From the NCBI GenBank assembly GCA_944321505.1, contig CALULN010000021.1, positions 62,001 to 126,000 of the forward strand: DNA of 64,000 nt, written 5' to 3'. Under the pieces are notes generated by a model. That model was not told where the DNA came from, ran no database searches, and saw only the letters and a list, made by a program, of their open reading frames with translations. Position 1 is the first letter of the stretch; each line of letters opens with the position of its first letter. Below are positions 54,367 through 61,908 of the stretch, piece after piece. This DNA is from Candidatus Methanomethylophilaceae archaeon (GTDB lineage: Archaea; Thermoplasmatota; Thermoplasmata; Methanomassiliicoccales; Methanomethylophilaceae). A program made the translations under genes and the position numbers.

Positions 54367-55619
54367 TATCTTTCAACGGAGGAACGGCCGAGGGGAAGGT
54401 GTCCCCTCCGCCGTCGAAGAGCCACACCCACAGGGCGATCATCATGTCCGCCCTGTCCGGAGGCAGGTGCAGGATCGGCAACCCGCTGCTGTCCTTCGAC
54501 ACCAGGTCGACCATAGACGCCGTAAGATCCATGGGGGCCGAGGTCACCGAAGGCAATGGCTTCGTCGACGTGCGCTGCCCCTCGCTCCATGCGCCGGACC
54601 GCCCGATAGACGTGGGCAACTCCGGTACCACCCTGAGGCTGATAACCGGCATCGCCTCGCTGTTCGGCTCCGAGACCGTCCTGGACGGCGACGAATCCAT
54701 CAGGAAGCGCCCCATGGGGCCGCTGCTGGAGGCGCTGTCCGCCTGCGGAGCTGTGTGCACCTCGGACAACGGCAGGCCCCCTGTGAGGATCAGAGGACCC
54801 ATAACGTCCGATTCGATAGGGATTGACGGGAGCATGAGCTCCCAGTTCGTTTCCTCCGCCATCATGGCCGCTCCGCTGACGGAGAAGGGCATGGAGGTCC
54901 GCATAAAGGGGGAGCTCGTGTCCCGCCCGTACGTGGACATAACCATCCACATGATGGGGAGGTTCGGCGTCTCCGTTGAAGAGACGGAACAGGGTTTCCG
55001 CATACCCAGGCAGCACTATTCGCCGACGGACTACCGCGTGCCGGCGGACTTCTCCTCGGCGGCGTTCCCCCTTGTGGCGGGCGCGTTGGGAGGATGCGTG
55101 ACCGTGGACGGAATGGACCTCTCCGACCCCCAGGGGGACAAGAGGATAATCGACGTCCTCAAAGCAGCAGGATCGGAGGTCTCCGTCTCCGGGGACGAGG
55201 TGACCTGCAGGCGCACCGGAAGGCCGAAGGCAATCGACGTGGACATGTCGGACATACCGGACCTGTTCCCTGTAGTCGCGGTGCTGCTGAGCACCGCCGA
55301 CGGCACCAGCAGGCTGTACGGCGCCCCGCATCTGAGGTTCAAGGAGAGCGACAGGATTGCCCTCACGGAGAGGATGCTCAATACCTTGGGCGCAGACATA
55401 CGCGGCACCGACGACGGATGCATAATCTACGGCGTGGAGCGCCTCCATGGCGGCAGGATCGAGCACAACGGCGACCACAGGATGCTGATGGCCGCGGCGG
55501 TGGCATCGCTGGTGGCTGACGGCCCTGTCGAGATGGAGGATGACGGCTGCTGGAACGTGTCCTATCCGGGGTTCCCGGAGCAGATGAGGTCGCTGGGGGT
55601 GAGCGTGCGTACTCGGTAG
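54363..55619 (+). CDS. aroA: 3-phosphoshikimate 1-carboxyvinyltransferase (EPSP synthase)
   Basis: Joins phosphoenolpyruvate to shikimate-3-phosphate. 418 residues: PPSKSHTHRAIIMSALSGG, VGNSGTTLRLITGIAS, RKRPMGPLLEAL, and the C-terminal LRFKESDRI and HGGRIEHNGDHRMLMAAAVAS motifs are all intact. It ends in TAG. The end of the reading frame overlaps what looks like the true 5' end of the chorismate synthase gene. Confidence 0.95.
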   Translation: MISFNGGTAEGKVSPPPSKSHTHRAIIMSALSGGRCRIGNPLLSFDTRSTIDAVRSMGAEVTEGNGFVDVRCPSLHAPDRPIDVGNSGTTLRLITGIASLFGSETVLDGDESIRKRPMGPLLEALSACGAVCTSDNGRPPVRIRGPITSDSIGIDGSMSSQFVSSAIMAAPLTEKGMEVRIKGELVSRPYVDITIHMMGRFGVSVEETEQGFRIPRQHYSPTDYRVPADFSSAAFPLVAGALGGCVTVDGMDLSDPQGDKRIIDVLKAAGSEVSVSGDEVTCRRTGRPKAIDVDMSDIPDLFPVVAVLLSTADGTSRLYGAPHLRFKESDRIALTERMLNTLGADIRGTDDGCIIYGVERLHGGRIEHNGDHRMLMAAAVASLVADGPVEMEDDGCWNVSYPGFPEQMRSLGVSVRTR

Positions 55620-55633
55620 GCACCACCCTCAGG

Positions 55634-56683
55634 GTGCGCCTGTTCGGCAGGAGCCATGCGGAATGCATAGGATGCATCCTGGAAGGCGTGCCGAAAGGCA
55701 CGCCGATAGACTCGGAATACATAGAGAGCCAGATGGCTCTGCGCAAGCCCTCCGACGGCATCGGCACCCCACGGAAGGAGAAGGACGAGGTCATCATAGA
55801 ATACGGCGCCCCCGGCGGGATCTCCGACGGAGGTCCGATCCTCATGGCCATACGCAACGGCAACAGGAACAGCTCCGCATACGCGGGATTCGCCAGGACC
55901 CCCCGTCCGGGGCATGCGGACCTGCCGGCGCTGTTCAGGTTCAGAGACTATGATGTCGCCGGAGGGGCTCAGTTCTCCGGCAGGATGACCGCACCGCTGG
56001 TCGCCGCTGGCGCTGTGGCGAAGACCTTCCTCAGATCCAAGGGAATGGAGGTGGCCGCCTGCAGCTCCGCCATCGGATCGGTATCCGACGCTCATGACCG
56101 CACCTTCGCGGAGGTGGTTGGATCGACGATATTCCCCACCAGGGCCGCGGATGCGGAGCTGGACGCCGCCATGAGGGAGGAGATCCTCTCCGCCGGCAGG
56201 GACGGCGACAGCGTGGGGGGCATCGTGTCCTGCATGGTCACCGGCATACCCATCGGCACCGGCGGAATGTGGTTCGACGCCCTGGACGTGTCCGTAACGA
56301 GGATGATGATGTCCATTCCCGCCGCAAAAGGGGTGGAGTTCGGGAAGGGTTTCTCCATCGCATCCATGCGCGGATCGCAGAGCAACGACCCCTACACGGT
56401 GAGGGACGGCGGGATCGTCGCAGAGAAGAACGACATGGGCGGAGTCGTAGGGGGGATGTCCGACGGGATGCCCCTGACCTTCAGGGTCGCGTTCAAGCCC
56501 ACGCCGTCCATCGCCAAAGAGCAGAGGACGGTGGACCTGAAGGCCATGACCGACGCCACGGTGTCGGTCAAGGGAAGGCACGACCCCTGCATAGTCCCCA
56601 GGGCGGTGGCTGTGGTGGAGGCGATGGCCGCCATAGCGGTCATGGACCAGGTGCTCTCGTTCCCTCCAGATATCAAGGCGTAG
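55634..56683 (+). CDS. aroC: Chorismate synthase (5' end uncertain)
   Basis: Makes chorismate from EPSP with reduced FMN. 349 residues from GTG 55634: FGRSHAECIGCILEGVPKG, RNSSAYAGFARTPRPGHAD, the SGRMTA loop and GSQSNDPY are family motifs. Homology starts earlier: the same frame upstream reads YSVGTTLRVRLFG, the normal N-terminus, but no ATG, GTG or TTG precedes it there. Thus the start may be non-standard, there may be a one-base frame change near a GGGGG run at 55595-55599, or the N-terminus is shortened. The usual ESHG is RSHA here. Ends in TAG. Confidence 0.88.
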   Translation: MRLFGRSHAECIGCILEGVPKGTPIDSEYIESQMALRKPSDGIGTPRKEKDEVIIEYGAPGGISDGGPILMAIRNGNRNSSAYAGFARTPRPGHADLPALFRFRDYDVAGGAQFSGRMTAPLVAAGAVAKTFLRSKGMEVAACSSAIGSVSDAHDRTFAEVVGSTIFPTRAADAELDAAMREEILSAGRDGDSVGGIVSCMVTGIPIGTGGMWFDALDVSVTRMMMSIPAAKGVEFGKGFSIASMRGSQSNDPYTVRDGGIVAEKNDMGGVVGGMSDGMPLTFRVAFKPTPSIAKEQRTVDLKAMTDATVSVKGRHDPCIVPRAVAVVEAMAAIAVMDQVLSFPPDIKA

Positions 56684-58040
56684 GACCATAGCGTCCTGGC
56701 TCGCCCATGCGGAACTCCGGCAGGGGCCTGGGGATGAACAGGCAGTCCGGGAACCCTGCCGCGAACAGAGGATAGCATTCAACGCCTTTGCCGTCTACAC
56801 ATATGTTCTCCGTACCCAGCTTGATCCCGCGTTCTATGCGGCCGTCCCTCATCACGGAGTCCATGGACCTGGAATGAGGATTGATGCTGCCTCTGACCTG
56901 AATCGCCGTTGGTATGCCGTCGAAATCGGTGACGAAATCCATCTGCGTGGTCTTCCTGACATAGTTGAATGCTTCCACACCCTGTGAGTGTAGCATGGCG
57001 GCGACGAATCCCCTCCCCAACGGGTCATCCGACAGCCGCACCTGCGGATCGGATACCCTCTTCGCGGCACCCGGAATCATCGAAGCCAGCAACCCGACGT
57101 CGCATATGTGCATCCTGAAGAGGTTCCACCGTGCCATGAACGGAACCACGAGGTCATCAGCACGACAACATGGGAAACAGATGCCGGCATCAATGAGCCA
57201 GCCTATGCATCCGTCGTACTCTCTGCGCCCAACCTTGCCAGCGGACCCGACGGCACTGTAGCGGAACCTGGTGTCGTCGGCCTGAGCGGCGACGGACTCC
57301 AGACATCCTGGAATCCTGCTCCTGTTGCTCACGTCCGAATACATCTCCGCATCGCTCAGGAATTTATGAGCCAGCACCCTCTGTGCTTCAGCGACGTCCT
57401 CCGCATCACCGGTCGCGACCAGAGCACGCACGGCCTCCGGCATGCCGCCTGCGACCAGGTATTCCCTGAGCATCCTGTCCATGAAGTCCAGCTCGAACTT
57501 TTCCATCGGCTCCTTGGAGAGGATGCTGTCCTTCACAAGAGAGATCATACTGTCGCCGAGCCCTTTTGCACGGAGGAACTCCTCGAAACCCATCGGGCGC
57601 ATCGGCATGCGGTTCTCATACCCTACGGGATAGTGCGGCTGATCGACGCCTCTCACGTACGGGAACGATGTCAACGCTATGACGTCCCAATCCGGATCCT
57701 GTGTGAACGGTTTGAGACAGGTGCGGGCCCCCGGGCAGAACTGGACCTCATCCAGTACTATCAATGTCTCCCCCGGCACGAGAGCATCCTTTCCGAAGAC
57801 CTTCCGCATCTTGCGGATCAACGTATCCGTGTCGAGATCCTCCGAGAATATCCTGCGGAACTCAGGGCGCATCTCGAGGTCGATCTCCACATAGTGCCTG
57901 TATCCCGCCCCGAATCTGCGGACGGCCGTGGTCTTCCCGACCCCGCGGGGGCCGGAGATCGTCAGGGATTTGCGATTCGGATTGGATCTCCAATCCGCCA
58001 GTTCCTTGTCTATCTTCCTCCCGAAGAGCGTCTGCTCCAT
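56673..58040 (-). CDS. AAA ATPase with DUF4143-like C-terminal domain
   Basis: 455 residues. Walker A GPRGVGKTTAVRRFG, Walker B ETLIVLDEVQFCPGA, then YLVAGGMPEAVRALVATG and a nuclease-like tail (TQMDFVTDFDGIPTAIQVRGS). Related to the ATPase at 48977-50329 but well diverged. Overlaps the end of aroC by 11 bp, tail to tail. Three palindromic elements with a 33-bp period lie right before its start, an uncommon control region. Confidence 0.82.
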   Translation of the reverse strand: MEQTLFGRKIDKELADWRSNPNRKSLTISGPRGVGKTTAVRRFGAGYRHYVEIDLEMRPEFRRIFSEDLDTDTLIRKMRKVFGKDALVPGETLIVLDEVQFCPGARTCLKPFTQDPDWDVIALTSFPYVRGVDQPHYPVGYENRMPMRPMGFEEFLRAKGLGDSMISLVKDSILSKEPMEKFELDFMDRMLREYLVAGGMPEAVRALVATGDAEDVAEAQRVLAHKFLSDAEMYSDVSNRSRIPGCLESVAAQADDTRFRYSAVGSAGKVGRREYDGCIGWLIDAGICFPCCRADDLVVPFMARWNLFRMHICDVGLLASMIPGAAKRVSDPQVRLSDDPLGRGFVAAMLHSQGVEAFNYVRKTTQMDFVTDFDGIPTAIQVRGSINPHSRSMDSVMRDGRIERGIKLGTENICVDGKGVECYPLFAAGFPDCLFIPRPLPEFRMGEPGRYGPTP

Positions 58041-58055
58041 AAGGTGAAGATTAGA

Positions 58056-58145
58056 CTACTTTTTTCTAGATAAAAGTAGTTGGTTATGCCACTTTTTTCT
58101 AGATATAAGTAGCTAATATCACTACTTTATGCTAGACAATAGAAG
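58056..58145 (-). promoter_or_regulatory. Three 24-bp palindromic elements with a 33-bp period
   Basis: Elements at 58056-58079, 58089-58112 and 58122-58145, each an imperfect palindrome of type CTACTTTTTTCTAGATAAAAG around a central CTAGA. Their start-to-start spacing is exactly 33 bp, about three helical turns, so proteins would line up on one face. They fill the gap between the 298-residue protein gene and the ATPase start 15 nt away, overlapping the likely promoter. Confidence 0.8.
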
Positions 58146-58160
58146 AGAACAATGTAATCA

Positions 58161-59057
58161 CTACTCCCCGTCAACACGCATCGCCTCAAGGAGCTCTTCA
58201 ATAGCTTCCAAACGATGCCTCCATTGTCTGTAAAGATCCGCGACGATCGGGTCGGATTCATTCTCATCTATGAGGTATCCGGCATAGCGTTCCAATTCTG
58301 CGGCATAATCCTCATCTGATTCGGGCATCTCCCCCTTCCAGATTCCAACGGTCTTGCATGAGATGTTCTCGTGACAAAGAGGATGAAGACGCAGACGGCA
58401 GCAGAACATGCACCAGAATCCCTCCAGGATCTCCTGCAGCCTGTCCGCAGACAAACCTCTGTCCAAGGCTCTGTTGAATATCGATTTGAAACCACGGATC
58501 CTGTCCTCCATGCCCGGAAACTCATCGTATGGGAACGATTCCATCGTCTCGATGAAGAGCTGACGAACCGACAGCGTAGAATCAGACAGCTTAGCGCTTG
58601 GCTCCGCCGCCCTGATAGCCCTCCTCAGCCTCCCGAATTCATTCTGGAATTGGAACGGGGCATCGTGACACTCCATATCCGCAACCGCTTCCAGACCCGC
58701 TTTACCATGATATCTGCTGATGAAATCCTCGGCTTCGATGCCGGCGAACATTATGACCTCATCATCGCACGGAGGGCTGAGGATATGTCCAGAGTATGAT
58801 ACTCTGATGATGTCCTGGCCCTCATGATCCCATGATATGTACGGCATATCATCATAGGCGACTTCGTCCCCTTTTCTGTACCAGCAATGGGGGAGGCCGA
58901 TGTCCTTGTCCAACGACTCGCGTATCCTCCTGTGGACAAGCGTCATGAACCTGTTGAACAACACGTCGTAAGGCGGTTCACCGGCCTCTGCTAGATACTT
59001 GGAGATGTACACATATGCAATCTTCTCCGCATACCCTTCATCACCGACAGCCATCAT
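58161..59057 (-). CDS. Hypothetical protein upstream of the ATPase
   Basis: 298 residues, soluble, not recognised. Cys/His residues cluster in two places (FWCMFCCRLRLHPLCHENISC near 213-233, and GLPHCWYRK near 54-62), so metal binding is possible. Helical C-terminus rich in Glu and Arg. It ends TAG directly followed by TGA. Same strand as the ATPase downstream; the iteron-like block lies between them, so they are probably separately started. Confidence 0.55.
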   Translation of the reverse strand: MMAVGDEGYAEKIAYVYISKYLAEAGEPPYDVLFNRFMTLVHRRIRESLDKDIGLPHCWYRKGDEVAYDDMPYISWDHEGQDIIRVSYSGHILSPPCDDEVIMFAGIEAEDFISRYHGKAGLEAVADMECHDAPFQFQNEFGRLRRAIRAAEPSAKLSDSTLSVRQLFIETMESFPYDEFPGMEDRIRGFKSIFNRALDRGLSADRLQEILEGFWCMFCCRLRLHPLCHENISCKTVGIWKGEMPESDEDYAAELERYAGYLIDENESDPIVADLYRQWRHRLEAIEELLEAMRVDGE

Positions 59058-59183
59058 TCACAACCACCTCCGCTGAGGATCCGAAATAACAATCCCCGGA
59101 ACAGAAGATGCAGCAGGAATGAATGTTGATAATGCTATCGCACGGCAGGCGATGCCTTCACATCACAGTTCTTCCGAGGATTG

Positions 59184-59738
59184 TCAGACCAGTCTTATCA
59201 GCTCGAACCTGGTCATGTTCTCCGGGTTGTCCTGGACGTCCGCGTCCCGGAGGCAGAGGCCGTAGTGCTCCCCCGCGTCCATCCTGCATACCGCTGCGCA
59301 TCCCTCGTCCAAGGTGCCGTCCGCCAGCATCTCCGCGGCGTAGGCGGTGTCCTCGCACTCCGTCCACTCCGCATCCGGGTACAGGGCCTTCAGATGCTTC
59401 CTGGACTGCAGCAGGGCCTGGATGTGGGAGACCAGCCTGACGACCTTCGAATCGGGGGCCTTGGTGAACACGCAGTGGCGGATGGGGCACCATCCGGTCC
59501 TGAGGACCTCCACATCCTTCCCCTCGGTGGCGCGGACGCTCTCCATCACCGGCCCTGCGAAGGCGTTCTCCACCGCCAGGACCCCCAGGTCGGCCTCCCC
59601 CTTCTCCAATGCATCCATCACGCCGGCAGCGGACATGAGCGGTATCAGCTCGTACTCCATGCCCCCCTGGGCGCAGAGCTCCTTGGCCATGGCCTCGGTG
59701 TTGGAGAACGGAATGCCCATGTAGCCGACCCTGAACAT
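59184..59738 (-). CDS. pheA: Prephenate dehydratase, catalytic domain only
   Basis: Converts prephenate to phenylpyruvate for phenylalanine. 184 residues with the periplasmic-binding-like fold VGYMGIPFSNTEAMAKEL, LGVLAVENAFAGPV, and a late TRFELIRL. The usual C-terminal ACT domain (Phe feedback) is missing, the protein ending where that domain would begin, and the ESSxxG loop is degenerate; identification is therefore likely but not certain. ATG 59738 is preferred to TTG 59759. It lies 2.5 kb after the aro operon, on the other strand. Confidence 0.72.
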   Translation of the reverse strand: MFRVGYMGIPFSNTEAMAKELCAQGGMEYELIPLMSAAGVMDALEKGEADLGVLAVENAFAGPVMESVRATEGKDVEVLRTGWCPIRHCVFTKAPDSKVVRLVSHIQALLQSRKHLKALYPDAEWTECEDTAYAAEMLADGTLDEGCAAVCRMDAGEHYGLCLRDADVQDNPENMTRFELIRLV

Positions 59739-59815
59739 CGGCCAGGTGATTCCGGACAACGTAGATAAGGGGTTCGAAAGGCAAAGCCGAAATACGAGGT
59801 CACATTGGCCAGGTC

Positions 59816-61012
59816 ATGAATCCGGAACCTTTCGTTCCCTCGAAGCTCTCACTGATCACCCTGCTGGTCGGCTCCATGCTGATCCTCATGGGTGGTGCCG
59901 CGGTGGCCCCGGCGCTACCGCAGATATCCCTGGCTTTCCCGGAGTACGACGGGATCTGGATCACCATGATCATCACCCTGCCCTCCCTGGCCATCGCCGT
60001 CACCGGCTTCGCCGTGGGCATGATGGCAGACAGGTTCGGCAAGGTCAGGACGCTCTGCGTCTCCCTGGCGGTGTTCGCCGGTGCCGGCATGTCCGGATAT
60101 GTGATCGACGACCTCCCCCTGCTGCTGGTCAGCAGGTTCTTCGTCGGAGTGGGCATCGCGGGGCTGACATCATGCATCACCGCCCTGCTGTCGGAGTACT
60201 ACCACGGCACTGCCAGGGTCAAGGTGCTCAGCTACCAGTCCGCGGCCATGGGCATCGGGGTGCTGGTGCTGGAGACCGGCGGAGGCGCCCTGGCTGGATT
60301 CGGATGGCATTCGCCGTTCCTGATCTACGGGCTGGGCTTCGTGATACTGGCACTCGTCATCGTGTCCCTGAGGGAGCCAAAACCCATGGAGATCTCCTCC
60401 GCCAGACCCGCCGACGGCAGGACCGGTGACAGATCGATCGTCCTGTACTGCTACATCGGCATCTTCTGCACCATGCTGTTCTCCTTCACCCTGCCCACCC
60501 GCCTGCCTACATACATGGCCGAGGTCCTTGGGGAGGCGTCCCTCATGAGCGGGATAGTCCTGGGAATCCACGGGACGGTTCAGGCATGCGTCACCCTCAT
60601 GCACAGGAGGATCGCCGACCATGTCGACAGATTCGCCATAATACCTCTGGGATTGTGTCTCATCGCGATCTCGCTGGTGATGTTCGCCCTGCCCGCCGGA
60701 CTGGCGGTGACGATCGTCAACGCATGCATAATGGGCGTGGGCATCGGGCTGATCTCACCGACGGTGGTGAACCTCCTGGCGGAGCAGGTGACGTCCGACA
60801 CCTCCGGTAAAGTGATGGGGGGATACAGCACCCTGCTGAACCTGGGCCAGTTCATCTGCACCTTCGCCGTGGCAGGGCTGCTGCTCATCGAGCCCGGTGT
60901 GGCGCAGACCTTCCCCGTCATGGGGCTGTTCGCCTTCGCGGTCACCGTGCTCTTCGCTGTACTGTACGTCACGAAGTACAGGGGGAAGGACTCAAGGGCC
61001 CTCAGGGCGTGA
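59816..61012 (+). CDS. Major facilitator superfamily transporter
   Basis: 398 residues, 12 predicted helices. The conserved loop between helices 2 and 3 is present as GMMADRFGKVRTL and the overall pattern matches drug/proton antiporters of the DHA1 type (Bcr/TetA-like). Substrate unknown. Its end overlaps the convergent EamA gene by 21 bp. Confidence 0.88.
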   Translation: MNPEPFVPSKLSLITLLVGSMLILMGGAAVAPALPQISLAFPEYDGIWITMIITLPSLAIAVTGFAVGMMADRFGKVRTLCVSLAVFAGAGMSGYVIDDLPLLLVSRFFVGVGIAGLTSCITALLSEYYHGTARVKVLSYQSAAMGIGVLVLETGGGALAGFGWHSPFLIYGLGFVILALVIVSLREPKPMEISSARPADGRTGDRSIVLYCYIGIFCTMLFSFTLPTRLPTYMAEVLGEASLMSGIVLGIHGTVQACVTLMHRRIADHVDRFAIIPLGLCLIAISLVMFALPAGLAVTIVNACIMGVGIGLISPTVVNLLAEQVTSDTSGKVMGGYSTLLNLGQFICTFAVAGLLLIEPGVAQTFPVMGLFAFAVTVLFAVLYVTKYRGKDSRALRA

Positions 61013-61870
61013 CAAAGCCACGACGGACACCAGCATCAGCAGGATCCCCAGTCCCGCCGTCAGGGTCAGGGGCTCGTCGAAGAACAGTATGCCGAGAGCC
61101 GTCGCGACCATGGGTTCGGCAAAGGCTATCACCGATGCCTTCCCGGGATCCATCCTCTCCAGTCCCCATGTGTACAGCACGTAGGGGACAAGGGTGATCA
61201 TCACACCCAGACCCAGCATTACCAGGATCGATTGCATATCGGCGGCCGCCGATGCAATATCCATTGGAGAGGAGAACGGCAGCAGGCACACCGCCGCTAC
61301 GAGGAAGGTGTAGGCGGTGACGGTGGTCGGATGGTACCTGTCCGCCGCGATGCGGCCGAATATGCTGTACAGGGCGTACCCGAACCCTGACCCGAGGCCG
61401 ATGAGCAGCCCTGCGGCGGTGATGCCGTTGTCCCCTCCGAGGATGCCGGAGGCCAGGGCGCATCCGGCGAATGCGGCTATGAGAGCCAGCACCTTCATGC
61501 GTGTCAGCTTCTCGTGGAAGAGCGCCACCGACATCAGCATCACCATGCACGGAGCGGTGTACAGCAGCACCGAGGCCGCCGACATGGTCATGGTCTCGAT
61601 GGCCGTGAAGTAGCAGATGTTGAAGAACACGATGCTGCAGACCCCTGTGCCCAGGAACATCCACAGGTCCCGAGGGCGTATGCGAATCTTGGAGCGGTCG
61701 GTGACCGCCAGCACCGCCAAGAGAATGACGGCGGTGACGGCGCATCTGATCTCGGTGACCTGCACCGGCGTCAGCCCGATGCCGTAGAGGTACCTGGAGA
61801 AGACGCCGATGGAGCCCCACAGCGATGCCGCGGCGATGACAGACAGCGCTGCTGTGCTCTTCCCGTCCAT
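60992..61870 (-). CDS. EamA-family (DMT superfamily) transporter
   Basis: 292 residues, 10 helices made of two EamA repeats (about 8-135 and 148-290; the second ends YVLYTWGLERMDPGKASVIAFAEPMVATALG). Such proteins commonly export amino acids or metabolites; the substrate is unknown. ATG 61870 is preferred over 61882 because a GATTTAACCC box about 25 nt upstream implies a leaderless mRNA. Confidence 0.88.
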   Translation of the reverse strand: MDGKSTAALSVIAAASLWGSIGVFSRYLYGIGLTPVQVTEIRCAVTAVILLAVLAVTDRSKIRIRPRDLWMFLGTGVCSIVFFNICYFTAIETMTMSAASVLLYTAPCMVMLMSVALFHEKLTRMKVLALIAAFAGCALASGILGGDNGITAAGLLIGLGSGFGYALYSIFGRIAADRYHPTTVTAYTFLVAAVCLLPFSSPMDIASAAADMQSILVMLGLGVMITLVPYVLYTWGLERMDPGKASVIAFAEPMVATALGILFFDEPLTLTAGLGILLMLVSVVALSRPEGP

Positions 61871-61908
61871 GGTGCCTCCCACCGCCGATTCGGGTTAAAT
61901 CGGTTCGC

